Origin: Lichenicoccus sp964247695
GTDB lineage: Bacteria; Pseudomonadota; Alphaproteobacteria; Acetobacterales; Acetobacteraceae
Length of the DNA stretch: 64,000 bases
NCBI GenBank assembly: GCA_964247695.1
Contig: CAXTVI010000020.1
Coordinates: forward strand, 1-64,000
Direction of reading: 5' to 3'
The notes below the pieces were generated by a model. The model was given only the letters and a program-made list of their open reading frames with translations, was not told the origin of the DNA and did no database searches. This document shows positions 15,902-25,131 of this stretch, piece by piece (position 1 is the first letter of the stretch; the number at the start of each line of letters is the position of its first letter). The translations under genes were made by a program, and so were the position numbers.

Positions 15902-18325
15902 ATGATGCGCGTAGTGGGTTGCATCACCGACCAGCATGATCCGCGCCTGCTTCTGCTGGCTGCCTGCATCTGTCTGCTTGCCTGCCTGACAACAACCGCG
16001 CTGGTGGCGCGAGCCTGGCGTCCGGGCCGCTTCGGCTCATCGCCGTGGCTGTCCGCAGCCGCCGCGGTGTTCGGTTGCGGCGTCTGGTCGCTGCATTTCG
16101 TGGCCATGCTCGCCTTCATGCCGGGGATGGCGATCACCTACCGCCCCGGCCTCACCCTGATCTCGATCCTGCTCGTGACCTGCGGCACGCTGCTGGCGCT
16201 GCTGTGCCTGCGCCTGTCGCTGTCGCGGGCCCTCCGGTGCACCCTGGCGGGTGCGGCGCTCGGATCGAGCGTGGCCGCCATGCATGCGGTCGGCGTGGCG
16301 GCGATGGATGTTCCAGGCACGCTGTCGATCGACCGGGCGCAGGTGGCCTGGTCACTGGCCTTCGGCATCGTCCTGGCGACGATCGCCTTCCTGCGGTCCG
16401 ACCGGGTTTCCTCAATGTGGCGGCGCATCGAGGTGTCAGGCTGGCTCGCCGCCTGCGTCCTGAGCATCCATTTCATCGGCATGTCGGCGCTGCGGATCAC
16501 CCTGGGTCCGCCGGCCGCGCATGGCGCGCCGAGCCAGGGCGGCTTCGGCTACGACACGCTGGCGATCGGCGTCGGCGCGGTCAGCCTGGTCGTGCTGGTC
16601 GCCAGCTTGGCCGCGACCCTGATGGAGCAGCATCTCTCCGAACGGACCGCCCTGGAGCTGCAGCGCCTGCGCCTGCTGAGCTCGATCTCGCGCGAGGTCA
16701 TGATCATCCACCAGGACGGCCTGATCCTCGAGGTCAATGCCGCCGGCGCCACGCTGTTCGGCGAGCCGCAGGAGGCGCTGATCGGCCGCGAGTTCCTGGA
16801 CCTGTTCGCGGTCGGCAGCCGGCCGGGCGCCTATGCGCAGATGCAGCAGGGCAGCGAGCCGCAGGCGCCTGCCAAGCTGGAGGTGCGGGTGCGGTCCGGC
16901 CGGGTGGTCCCGGTCGAGGTCGCCTGCCGGGCCATCGACTTCATCGGCCGGCCGGCGACCGCGGTCGCCCTCGTCGACCAGTCCGAGCGCCGCCGGGCCG
17001 CCGAGACCATCCGACACCTGGCGCAGCACGATGCGCTGACCGGCCTGCCGAACCGGCTGCTGCTGCACGAGCGCATGACCCAGATGCTGGCAGCCAGCGA
17101 CTCGCAGCAGACCTCGGTGGCGCTGCTGCATCTCGATCTCGACCGCTTCAAGGCCTGCAACGACCTGCTCGGCGACCAGGGCGCCGACCTGCTGCTCACC
17201 GAGCTGGCGTCGCGGCTCACCGCGGAACTGCGTTCCGCCGACACCCTGGCGCGGATCGGCGGCGACGAGTTCGTCATCGTCTGCGCCCTGCAGGAGGATG
17301 CGCGTCAGGCGGCGGCGCTGGCGGGCCGCCTGCTGGATGCATTGAACCGGCCGTTCGAGCATGCCGGCCTGCGCATCGATCCGAGTGCCAGCATCGGCAT
17401 CGCGCTCTACCCGCAGGATGCGGCCAGCCAGGCGGCGCTGCTGCGTGCGGCCGGCTCGGCGCTGCGCGAGGCAAAATGCCAGAACTCCGGCTCGTTCCGC
17501 TTCTTCGAGCACGGCATGGATCAGCTGCTGCACGAGCGGGTCGAGCTCGAGCACGACCTGCGGCTCGCCATCGAGAATGACGAGCTCGAGCTGCACTACC
17601 AGCCGCTGTTCAGTTGCAGCAGCGGCGTGATCGAAGGCTACGAGGCGCTGATACGCTGGCATCATCCCAGGCGCGGGATGGTGATGCCGGTCGATTTCAT
17701 TCCGTTGGCCGAGCAGACCGGGCTGATCGTCCCGATCGGCGAGTGGGCGATCCGGACGGCCTGCATCGAGGCCTCGACCTGGCCGGCGCGGCAGTCGATC
17801 GCGGTGAACGTCTCGCCGATGCAGTTCCGGCAGTCCAACCTGCCCTCGATCGTTGCCGACGCCCTGCTGGCGTCCGGCCTGCCCGCGCACCGGCTCGAGA
17901 TCGAGATCACCGAGGGGGTGCTGATTACCGACACCGACGATGCGATCAGAACCCTCACCGCGCTGCGCGGACAAGGCGTGCGCATGTCGCTCGACGATTT
18001 CGGCACCGGCTACTCGAGCCTGAGCTACCTGTCGTCGTTTGCCGTGGACAAGATCAAGATCGACCGCTCCTTCGTGCGGACACTCGGCCAGAGCGAAGGC
18101 GCTGCCCTGCTGGTGCGGACGATCATCGAGCTTGGCCATCATCTCGGCCTGACGGTGGTCGCCGAGGGGGTGGAGACGCCGCAGCAGCTTGCAATGATCC
18201 AGCGCAAGGGCTGCGACCAGGTGCAGGGCTACCTGCTCGGCCGTCCGGCGCGCATGGCTCAGAACGAGCCGCGGCAACGGGAGATCGGCCGGGAGCCGGA
18301 ACTGCAGGACGAAGCCATCCTGTAA
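15902..18325 (+). CDS. MHYT-PAS-GGDEF-EAL cyclic-di-GMP signalling protein
   Basis: 807 residues. The first 230 or so form a seven-helix MHYT sensor with the repeated pattern WSLHFVAMLAF, AAMHAVGVAAM and LSIHFIGMSAL, thought to bind a metal and sense a diatomic gas. A PAS-like region follows (IHQDGLILEVNAAGATLFG). The GGDEF domain keeps the active motif IGGDEFVI near residue 452 and an RxxD inhibitory site five residues before it (RSAD). The EAL domain keeps GYEALIRW near 578, DDFGTGYSSLSYL and EGVETPQQ. Both activities look possible, so synthesis or breakdown of c-di-GMP may be switched by the sensor. No obvious partner gene adjoins it. Confidence 0.93.
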   Translation: MMRVVGCITDQHDPRLLLLAACICLLACLTTTALVARAWRPGRFGSSPWLSAAAAVFGCGVWSLHFVAMLAFMPGMAITYRPGLTLISILLVTCGTLLALLCLRLSLSRALRCTLAGAALGSSVAAMHAVGVAAMDVPGTLSIDRAQVAWSLAFGIVLATIAFLRSDRVSSMWRRIEVSGWLAACVLSIHFIGMSALRITLGPPAAHGAPSQGGFGYDTLAIGVGAVSLVVLVASLAATLMEQHLSERTALELQRLRLLSSISREVMIIHQDGLILEVNAAGATLFGEPQEALIGREFLDLFAVGSRPGAYAQMQQGSEPQAPAKLEVRVRSGRVVPVEVACRAIDFIGRPATAVALVDQSERRRAAETIRHLAQHDALTGLPNRLLLHERMTQMLAASDSQQTSVALLHLDLDRFKACNDLLGDQGADLLLTELASRLTAELRSADTLARIGGDEFVIVCALQEDARQAAALAGRLLDALNRPFEHAGLRIDPSASIGIALYPQDAASQAALLRAAGSALREAKCQNSGSFRFFEHGMDQLLHERVELEHDLRLAIENDELELHYQPLFSCSSGVIEGYEALIRWHHPRRGMVMPVDFIPLAEQTGLIVPIGEWAIRTACIEASTWPARQSIAVNVSPMQFRQSNLPSIVADALLASGLPAHRLEIEITEGVLITDTDDAIRTLTALRGQGVRMSLDDFGTGYSSLSYLSSFAVDKIKIDRSFVRTLGQSEGAALLVRTIIELGHHLGLTVVAEGVETPQQLAMIQRKGCDQVQGYLLGRPARMAQNEPRQREIGREPELQDEAIL

Positions 18326-18355
18326 TGGTATAAAATGGTTAAAGCGTTTAGCTTA

Positions 18356-18384
18356 TTGACGCATTCAAGCGTGCTTCATTAACC
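18356..18384 (+). promoter_or_regulatory. Candidate promoter for the S53 peptidase gene
   Basis: The gap 18326-18483 is notably AT-rich for this genome. TTGACG (18356-18361) followed after 16 bases by ATTAAC (18378-18383) is a passable sigma-70-type pair, about 100 bases before the ATG. The -10 is weak, so this is a candidate only. Confidence 0.3.
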
Positions 18385-18483
18385 TTCCTCCACCCAGTGG
18401 GATGAGACAACGATCTGGCTCTGCATCGCTTCGGCGGGCGGTCCGGGCGCCTCTCGATCTACCGGCCAACGAGAGGAAGCTTG

Positions 18484-20364
18484 ATGTCGAGATCCCTTAG
18501 GCATTGCCTTGCCATGTCCGTGGCGTCCGTCCTGACCGGAATGATGGTCACGGCCGGCGGCGTCCGCACGGCCCACGCCGAACCCAGCCTTGGCGTCCCG
18601 CTGGCGCTCACGGTCTACCTGCCGATCAAGAACCTGCCCGCGGCCGAGGCGGCTGCCCAGGCGCTGCAGACGCCGGGCAGCTCGACCTACCACAAGTTCC
18701 TCAGCGTGAAGCAATTCGTCGCCACCTACGCGGACAGCGACGCCCAGATCGCCAAGGTCGAGGCCACGCTCGAGAATCTCGGCTTTACCATCCAGTATGT
18801 GTTCGCCAACCACCTGGCGATCGAGGTCACCAGCACGACGAACACCGTCGAGAGCACCTTCGGCCTCAAGCTCAAGCAGTTCACCGTCAACGGCCGCACC
18901 GGCGTCACGTCGCTGACGGCACAGCAGATCCCCGCGGCGCTGGCCGGCCAGATCCGCGGCCTCGGCGGCGTGAACACCGTCGTCTACCCGAAGGCGAGGC
19001 ATGTCGCAGCGCCGCAGGCCATCGGCGCGCGCCGGGCGAGCGCCGCCGCGACGTCCTCCAGCCTGACCGGCGGCACGCCCGGCAATTACCTGCCGGCCGA
19101 CTTCGAGAAGTTCTATGACGTGACACCGATCAGCAGCCGCGGCATCACCGGCCGCGGCACCACGATCGGCATCGTGACGCTGAACACCTTCAATCCGGCC
19201 GACGCCTACTCGTTCTGGAAGCAGATCGGCCTCAACGTCTCGCAATCGCGCATCACCAAGGTGAACGTGGATGGCGGCGAAACTGCGAGCACCAACGGCA
19301 CCGACGGCGAAGGCGAGACCGACCTCGATGTCGAGGAGTCGGGCGGCATTGCGCCGGGCGCCAACGAGCGGGTGTACATCGCGCCCAACCTCACCAATGC
19401 GAACTTCATCGACGGCTTCGAGGCGGCTGCGTCCGAGAACATCGCCGATACCGTGTCGTCGAGCTGGGGCCAGCCGGAACTCGAATACTTCGAGGATGCC
19501 GCCACCAGCACACCGGGCGAGACCTACCAGCTGCAGGTCTTCCACGATGCGTTCCTCGAGATGGCGTTGCAGGGCCAGAGCGTCTTCATCGCCGCCGGCG
19601 ACTCCGGATCCTTCGACACCGTGCGCGACATCTGCGCGGCCTATGGCACGCCGTCCGCCAGCGCGCCGGTCTGCAATGCCCCCTATGCGGTGGACCACCC
19701 GGCCAGCGATCCGCTGGTGACCGCGGCCGGAGGCACCACGCTGCCATTCTCCTACAGCCTGGGCGACGTGCTGCTCACGGTGGCGCAGGAGCAGGCGTGG
19801 AGCTGGAGCTACATCTCCACAGAGGCCGCAGAACAGGGACATGCCTCCGAGTTTCCGGTCTCCAGCGTCTTCTCGGTGGGCGGCGGCGGCGGCGTGAGCT
19901 CGTTCTGGGGCGAGCCCTGGTATCAGGCGGCAACACCAGGCATCACGCTCACCAAGCCGGGCCAGGCCCTGTACGAGGACTTCGGCTCCGGGCCGGTTCT
20001 GCAATACACGCTGCCGGCGAATTTTGCCGGTCGCAACATGCCCGACATCAGCACCAATGCCGATCCGCAGTCCGGCTACCAGTACATCCAGGACGGCGTC
20101 GTCTCGAACTTCTACGGCGGCACCAGCTTCGTGGCCCCGCAGCTCAACGGCGTGAATGCCTTGTTCGTGCAGGCGCTCGGCGGCCGCACAGGGGAGCTCA
20201 ACCCGGCGATCTACCAGTTGTCCTACTTCACCACCAACGACGTGACGGCCGGCAACAACTGGGGCTACACGGCCGCCACCGGCTTCGACAACGCCTCCGG
20301 TGTCGGCAAGCTGGATGCAACGAAGCTGCTGGCCGGGCTGGCCGTGCTGAAGGTGGCCCACTAA
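18484..20364 (+). CDS. Secreted S53 family serine-carboxyl peptidase (kumamolisin/sedolisin-like) with propeptide
   Basis: 626 residues. A signal peptide (MSRSLRHCLAMSVASVL...RTAHA) is followed by a pro-kumamolisin activation domain up to about residue 180 (STYHKFLSVKQFVATYAD, STFGLKLKQF). The catalytic domain carries the S53 set: the ETDLD motif with Glu278 and Asp282, the oxyanion Asp373 in AAGDSGS, and the nucleophile Ser548 in GGTSFVAPQ. The C-terminal FDNASGVGKLDA resembles the calcium-binding end. These enzymes are endopeptidases that work at acid pH outside the cytoplasm and self-cleave the propeptide. The ATG at 18484 has GGAAG nearby; TTG at 18481 is an alternative. A strong hairpin follows the gene. 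Confidence 0.93.
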   Translation: MSRSLRHCLAMSVASVLTGMMVTAGGVRTAHAEPSLGVPLALTVYLPIKNLPAAEAAAQALQTPGSSTYHKFLSVKQFVATYADSDAQIAKVEATLENLGFTIQYVFANHLAIEVTSTTNTVESTFGLKLKQFTVNGRTGVTSLTAQQIPAALAGQIRGLGGVNTVVYPKARHVAAPQAIGARRASAAATSSSLTGGTPGNYLPADFEKFYDVTPISSRGITGRGTTIGIVTLNTFNPADAYSFWKQIGLNVSQSRITKVNVDGGETASTNGTDGEGETDLDVEESGGIAPGANERVYIAPNLTNANFIDGFEAAASENIADTVSSSWGQPELEYFEDAATSTPGETYQLQVFHDAFLEMALQGQSVFIAAGDSGSFDTVRDICAAYGTPSASAPVCNAPYAVDHPASDPLVTAAGGTTLPFSYSLGDVLLTVAQEQAWSWSYISTEAAEQGHASEFPVSSVFSVGGGGGVSSFWGEPWYQAATPGITLTKPGQALYEDFGSGPVLQYTLPANFAGRNMPDISTNADPQSGYQYIQDGVVSNFYGGTSFVAPQLNGVNALFVQALGGRTGELNPAIYQLSYFTTNDVTAGNNWGYTAATGFDNASGVGKLDATKLLAGLAVLKVAH

Positions 20365-20378
20365 GACATCGACACCAT

Positions 20379-20405
20379 CCGGCGCTCCGCTCAGCGGGGC
20401 GCCGG
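20379..20405 (+). terminator. Hairpin terminator after the S53 peptidase
   Basis: CCGGCGCTCCGC (20379-20390) pairs with GCGGGGCGCCGG (20394-20405) around a TCA loop: twelve pairs with one G-T wobble. It lies 15 bases after the stop. The following CTCTTGG is only weakly T-rich. Confidence 0.6.
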
Positions 20406-20473
20406 CTCTTGGTCGCCAGAGCAAAGCCGGATATTGAGCCTGTCGCAACAGCCCTGACAGGTCATCACCCTAA

Positions 20474-22606
20474 ATGCAGCGATCCAGTCCCAGCCTCCAT
20501 GCGAGCCTGCGCCATGGCGCCGTTCTCATCGGTATCGCCTCCCTTGCGGTCGCACCCGTCGCCCGTGCCGAGGAAGGCATGTGGACGATGGACAACCTGC
20601 CTGTGAAGCAGATGCAGGCGCAGTACGGCTTCACGCCGTCTGCTGACTGGATCAAGCGGGTGACGCAATCCTCCGCGCGCCTTGCGCTGGGCTGCTCGGC
20701 CTCGTTCGTCTCCGGCGACGGCCTGGTCATGACCAACCACCACTGCGCCAACGAGTGCCTGTCCGAGCTGTCCAGCGCCGGACACAATTTCATGCAGGAC
20801 GGCTACACCTCGGTCTCGCAGCCACGCGAGCCCAAATGCCCGGCAATGGAGCTCGACCGGCTCGACACCATCAGCGACGTCACGCCGAAGATGAGCGCCG
20901 CCCTCGCCGGCAAGCATGGCGCCGATTACACGAAGGCGCAGGAAGCCGCCGAGAGCGGGATCGAGAAGTCGTGCGTCGGCGGCGATGCCACCACCTGGCG
21001 GTGCGACGTGGTGACGCTGTATCATGGCGGCCGCACCGCGCTCTACCGCTACCGCCGCTACCAGGATGTGCGGCTGGTGTTCGCGCCCGACCAGAATGCC
21101 GCGTTCTTCGGCGGCGACCCCGACAATTTCAACTTCCCGCGCTACGACCTCGATGTGACCTTCCTGCGCGCATACGAGAACGGCCATCCGGCGCACACGC
21201 AGTTCTTCCCGTTCGACCCGGCCGGCCCCAAGGCGGGCGAGCTCGTCTTCACCTCGGGCAACCCGGGCTCGACCTCGCGCGAGGAGCCGGTGGCGCAGTT
21301 GCAGTTGCTGCGCGACCTCGAGCTGCCCGCGACTTACGGCTACCTGTCCACGCTCGACGGCGTGCTCTGGGAGTACAGCCGCACCGGGGTCGCCGCCGCA
21401 CAGGACGCGCAGGACGAGGTGTTCGGCGTCGAGAACAGCCTCAAGGTGTATACCGGCTGGCTGCAGACCCTTGCGGACCCGAAGATGCTGGCGGCCAAGC
21501 AGCAGGCCGAGGACAGCCTGCGCCAGTGGATCAACGCCGACCCGCAGCGGAAGGCCCAGTATGGCGATCCGTGGGCGACGCTCGCGCCTGCGCTGGTCGC
21601 GGAGCGCCGGCTGTTCACCCCGTACGTGATGCTCGAGGGGACCCGGGCGCCGCGCGGCTTCGGCGGCGACCTGTTCGGCTATGCCAAGACACTGGTGCGC
21701 GGCGCCGCCGAGCGGGCCAAGCCGGATGCCGACCGCCTCTCCGAATACCATGACGCCAAGCTGCCGGCGATCGAGGCGCAGCTCGGCTCCTCGGCGCCGG
21801 TGCATCCGCACCTCGAGCAGACCCTGCTTGCGTTCTCGCTGACCCGGCTGCGCCAGTCGCTCGGCGCCGACGACGCCTCGGTGAAGACCATTCTCGGCCA
21901 CCAGTCGCCGGAGGAGCTGTCCACGCACCTGGTCTCGTTCACCCATCTCGGTGACCCGAAGGTGCGCCTCGCACTCTGGCATGGCGGCCAAGCCGCCATC
22001 GAAAAGTCGACCGACCCGATGATCGTACTGGCACGCAAGGTCGAGCCGATCGCCCGTGGCCTGCGCGATCAGTGGGACAACCAGGTGAAGGCACCGCAGC
22101 GCGAGGCCAGCGAGGCCCTGGCGCGCGCCCGCTTCGCCCGCTCCGGCACCAGCGCCTACCCGGACGCGACATTCACCCAGCGAGTTTCGTACGGGACCGT
22201 GAAGGGCTGGGACGAGAACGGCCACCAAGTGCCGCCCTTCACCACCTTCGCTGGGCTGTATGACCGCGCGACCGGCAGCGACCCCTTCAAGCTCACCAAG
22301 CCCTGGCTGGCCGCCAAGCCGCATCTCGACCTCGCCACCCCGTTCGACTTCGTCTCGACCAACGACATCATCGGCGGCAACTCGGGCAGCCCGGTCATCG
22401 ACGCGAAGGGCGACGCGGTCGGCCTGATCTTCGACGGCAACATCCACTCGCTCGGCGGCGACTTCACCTATGACGGCAGCCAGAACCGCGCCGTCGCGGT
22501 CGATACCACCGCGCTGCTGGCGGCGCTCAAGACCGTGTACCGCAACCAGGCGCTGGCCGACGAGCTGACCAGCGGCCACCTGGGCGGCGGCTCGGGCAAG
22601 ACCTGA
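20474..22606 (+). CDS. Exported S46 family dipeptidyl-peptidase
   Basis: 710 residues, the normal S46 size (DPP7/DPP11 type). A signal peptide ends near VAPVARAEE. The chymotrypsin-like half has the His block MTNHHCANECL (His89/90) and the Ser block IGGNSGSPVID (Ser near 637), with the N-terminal EGMWTMDNLP that is conserved in the family. Other family blocks include FFGGDPDNFNFPRYDLD. Such enzymes release dipeptides from the N-terminus of oligopeptides in the periplasm. Together with the S53 endopeptidase just upstream it would form a protein-scavenging pair. The sub-specificity (hydrophobic or acidic P1) cannot be assigned here. Confidence 0.92.
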   Translation: MQRSSPSLHASLRHGAVLIGIASLAVAPVARAEEGMWTMDNLPVKQMQAQYGFTPSADWIKRVTQSSARLALGCSASFVSGDGLVMTNHHCANECLSELSSAGHNFMQDGYTSVSQPREPKCPAMELDRLDTISDVTPKMSAALAGKHGADYTKAQEAAESGIEKSCVGGDATTWRCDVVTLYHGGRTALYRYRRYQDVRLVFAPDQNAAFFGGDPDNFNFPRYDLDVTFLRAYENGHPAHTQFFPFDPAGPKAGELVFTSGNPGSTSREEPVAQLQLLRDLELPATYGYLSTLDGVLWEYSRTGVAAAQDAQDEVFGVENSLKVYTGWLQTLADPKMLAAKQQAEDSLRQWINADPQRKAQYGDPWATLAPALVAERRLFTPYVMLEGTRAPRGFGGDLFGYAKTLVRGAAERAKPDADRLSEYHDAKLPAIEAQLGSSAPVHPHLEQTLLAFSLTRLRQSLGADDASVKTILGHQSPEELSTHLVSFTHLGDPKVRLALWHGGQAAIEKSTDPMIVLARKVEPIARGLRDQWDNQVKAPQREASEALARARFARSGTSAYPDATFTQRVSYGTVKGWDENGHQVPPFTTFAGLYDRATGSDPFKLTKPWLAAKPHLDLATPFDFVSTNDIIGGNSGSPVIDAKGDAVGLIFDGNIHSLGGDFTYDGSQNRAVAVDTTALLAALKTVYRNQALADELTSGHLGGGSGKT

Positions 22607-22629
22607 GAGGCTTCCTCGCGGCGTCAGTC

Positions 22630-22646
22630 GGGGGCAGACTGTCCCC
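22630..22646 (+). terminator. Possible hairpin terminator after the S46 peptidase
   Basis: GGGGGCA-GAC-TGTCCCC forms seven pairs (one G-T wobble) 23 bases after the S46 stop and before the GntR regulator gene. There is no U-tract, so termination is only possible, not shown. Confidence 0.35.
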
Positions 22647-22694
22647 GCATGGGCCGGACGGCGTTGTCCGGCTTCATGCAGGGAGCGCTCCGCG

Positions 22695-23543
22695 TTGAAC
22701 AACCGGCCAAGACGGGCGGCCAGCCTCACGACAGGCAGCCGCGGGACAGACGTGCCGTCGACGCCGCATCCGAGGCCGGAGCGACTGCACACGGCCATTG
22801 CGCGCGATCTCGGCGTCGCCATCGCCGCCGGCACGCTTTCCCCGGGCGACACGCTGTCCGGAGAGGTCGCCTCCAGCGCCCAGCTCGAGGTCTCGCGCAC
22901 CGCCTATCGCGAGGCGGTGCGCATCCTGGCCGCCAAGGGCATGGTCGAAAGCCGCACCCGCACCGGAACGCGGGTGAGCGCGCGGCATCGCTGGCACATC
23001 CTTGATCCCGACGTGCTGGGCTGGTTCCTGCAGACCCAGCCGAGCGAGGCCTTCGTGCGCGACCTGTTCGAGGTGCGCATGATGGTCGAGCCGGCCGCCG
23101 CCGGCTTCGCGGCCGAACGGGCCTCGGCACACGACCTGCGCGTCATGGCCGCGGCCCTCGACGAGATGGACCGGCTGAAGCTGTCCACGGAGGCCGGGCG
23201 CGCCGCTGACCGTGGTTTCCACCACGCGATCCTGGCCGCGACCCAGAACGAGGCGATCATGGCGCTGTCGAGCAGCGTGGGGGCCGCGATCCGCTGGACG
23301 ACCTTGTTCAAGCACCGGGTGCAGCCGCATCCGCGCGATCCGATGCCCGAGCACCGGCTGGTGCTGGACGCGATCACCCGGCGCGATCCCGATGCCGCCC
23401 GCGCGCGCATGACCGAACTGGTCCGCTTCGCGCTGGCCGACATGCACGCCTCGCTGGCGGCCGGTGCCGTCGCCGGGGGCCCGATTGATGCGGAGGCGGA
23501 ACTCGTCCATAACCCGCTCGCGGTGGAATTGTCGGACAAATGA
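22695..23543 (+). CDS. GntR/FadR family regulator, likely of galactonate/galactose genes (DgoR-like)
   Basis: 282 residues. A winged helix-turn-helix at about residues 32-95 (HTAIARDLGVAIAAGTLSPG, SRTAYREAVRILAAKGMV, RTRTGTRV) is followed by an FCD effector domain (LFEVRMMVEPAAAGFAAER, DRGFHHAILAATQNE, PEHRLVLDAI) whose Asp and His residues usually hold a metal next to a sugar-acid ligand. It is the first gene of the galactose operon and its stop overlaps the dgoK start, so it probably represses its own operon and is released by a galactonate-derived ligand. The start is TTG at 22695; a GTG at 22752 is also possible. Confidence 0.87.
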   Translation: MNNRPRRAASLTTGSRGTDVPSTPHPRPERLHTAIARDLGVAIAAGTLSPGDTLSGEVASSAQLEVSRTAYREAVRILAAKGMVESRTRTGTRVSARHRWHILDPDVLGWFLQTQPSEAFVRDLFEVRMMVEPAAAGFAAERASAHDLRVMAAALDEMDRLKLSTEAGRAADRGFHHAILAATQNEAIMALSSSVGAAIRWTTLFKHRVQPHPRDPMPEHRLVLDAITRRDPDAARARMTELVRFALADMHASLAAGAVAGGPIDAEAELVHNPLAVELSDK

Positions 23544-24487
23544 CGCAGGACGATGGGCTGATCGCGCTGGACTGGGGCACCAGTTCGCTGCGGGCGTGGC
23601 TGATCTCGCCGGACGGCACCGTGCGCGCGGCCCGGCATGAGGGATGGGGCATCATGCACCTGCCCGATGGCGGCTATACGGCGGCCTATGCCGCCATCAC
23701 CGACGGCTGGCACGACCGCCCGCGTCCGGCCATCGCCTGCGGGATGGTCGGAAGCCGCCAGGGCTGGCTCGAGGTGCCATACCTGCCGACGCCGGCCGGA
23801 CTCGAGGAGCTTGCCGGCAGCCTGCGCACCGTGGAGGCCGGCGCGGGGGTCCTGCACCTGGTGCCGGGCATGCTGGAGGTGAGCGATCCAGCCGCCCCCG
23901 ATGTGATGCGCGGCGAGGAGACGCAGGCGGTGGGTGCCATGCGCCGGCTCGGCGGCGATGCGCTGCTGGTGTTGCCCGGGACGCACTCGAAATGGGCCCG
24001 GCTGCAGGGCCACCGGCTGGTCTCGTTCGAGACGCTGATGACCGGCGAGCTGTATGCGCTGCTGTCGAAGCACTCGATCCTCGGCCGCGGCGTTGCCGAT
24101 GCGCCGGAGGCCGCCACCGTCGCGCGTGAGCAGGCGTTCGATCGCGGCGTGCTGGCGGCGCAGGACCGTGGCGCCCTCGCCCGGTTGTTCTCCACCCGCG
24201 CGCTGATGCTGACCGGCGCGATCGCGGGGGGCGCCGCGCTGGACTACCTGTCCGGCCTGCTGATCGGCGAGGAGCTGCGTCTTGCGGCGCCGGCGCTGGC
24301 GACCGCCGCGCGGGTGGCGCTGACCGGCGACGACCGGTTGTGCGCGCGCTATGCCCGGGCCTTCGAGGCCGCCGGGCTGGCGCCCCCCGAGCGGATCGAC
24401 AACAGCGCGCTGCACGGACTGCTCGACATCGCGGCGGCCGCCGGACTGGTGGCGCCCTCGCCCGCAACCCAGCAACCGGGAGCCTGA
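23540..24487 (+). CDS. dgoK: 2-dehydro-3-deoxygalactonokinase
   Basis: 315 residues, near the family length of about 300. The ASKHA-type phosphate loop is LIALDWGTSSLRAWL at the N-terminus, followed by ACGMVGSRQGWLE, GVLHLVPGM, RGEETQAVGA, and VLPGTHSKWARL, all characteristic of DgoK. It phosphorylates 2-keto-3-deoxygalactonate with ATP in the De Ley-Doudoroff route. Its ATG overlaps the regulator stop (ATGA at 23540-23543), and dgoA follows two bases after its own stop. Confidence 0.94.
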   Translation: MTQDDGLIALDWGTSSLRAWLISPDGTVRAARHEGWGIMHLPDGGYTAAYAAITDGWHDRPRPAIACGMVGSRQGWLEVPYLPTPAGLEELAGSLRTVEAGAGVLHLVPGMLEVSDPAAPDVMRGEETQAVGAMRRLGGDALLVLPGTHSKWARLQGHRLVSFETLMTGELYALLSKHSILGRGVADAPEAATVAREQAFDRGVLAAQDRGALARLFSTRALMLTGAIAGGAALDYLSGLLIGEELRLAAPALATAARVALTGDDRLCARYARAFEAAGLAPPERIDNSALHGLLDIAAAAGLVAPSPATQQPGA

Positions 24488-24489
24488 AG

Positions 24490-25131
24490 ATGCTCAGACA
24501 GATGATCGGGCGCATGCCCTTCACCGCCATCCTGCGCGGCCTGACCCCGGAGGAGGCGCTGGCGGTCGGCGATGCGCTGGTGGAAGCCGGCATGACCATG
24601 CTCGAGGTGCCGCTGAACTCGCCGCGCCCGCTGGAAAGCATCCGCCTGCTGGCCGAACGCTACGGCGAGACCTGCCTGATCGGCGCCGGCACGGTAATGA
24701 CGCCCGCGCAGGTGGCGGAGATTGGCGCGGTCGGCGGCCGGCTGATCGTCATGCCGCACGGCGATGCCGAGGTGATCCGGGCGGCCAAGCAGGCCGGCAT
24801 GGTCTGCATGCCCGGGATCGCGACCCCCACCGAAGGCTTCGCTGCGCTGAAGGCCGGCGCCGATGCTCTGAAGCTGTTTCCCGCCGAGCTGGTCGGGCCG
24901 GCCATCCTGCGCGCGATGCGGGCGGTGTTTCCGAAGGAGACCATCTTCCTGCCGGTCGGCGGGGTGACCCCGGACAACGTCGCCGAATTCGTCCGCGCCG
25001 GCGCTGATGGCTTCGGGCTCGGGTCCGGGCTGTATGCGCCAGGACGCAGCGCCGAGGACGTGCGCCAACGAGCGGATGCTTATGTCGCGGCCTGGCGGAA
25101 GGTCAGCGACGGCAAGGTGCTCGGACAATGA
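24490..25131 (+). CDS. dgoA: 2-dehydro-3-deoxy-6-phosphogalactonate aldolase
   Basis: 213 residues, a class I KDPG/KDPGal aldolase. Features: AILRGLTPEEAL, the catalytic-Glu strand MLEVPLNSP, CLIGAGTVMT, CMPGIATPTEGFAALKAGADALKLFPAE with the Schiff-base Lys in ALKLFPAE, and FLPVGGVTPDNV. The LNS and PGIATP details favour the galactose-series enzyme over Eda. It splits the phosphorylated acid into pyruvate and glyceraldehyde 3-phosphate. The ATG at 24490 follows the dgoK stop closely. Confidence 0.94.
   Translation: MLRQMIGRMPFTAILRGLTPEEALAVGDALVEAGMTMLEVPLNSPRPLESIRLLAERYGETCLIGAGTVMTPAQVAEIGAVGGRLIVMPHGDAEVIRAAKQAGMVCMPGIATPTEGFAALKAGADALKLFPAELVGPAILRAMRAVFPKETIFLPVGGVTPDNVAEFVRAGADGFGLGSGLYAPGRSAEDVRQRADAYVAAWRKVSDGKVLGQ

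Noticed and set aside
20465..22900. 811-codon open frame antisense to the S46 peptidase
   Set aside because: It spans beyond the gene and contains no motif; the plus-strand peptidase has signal peptide and active-site blocks.
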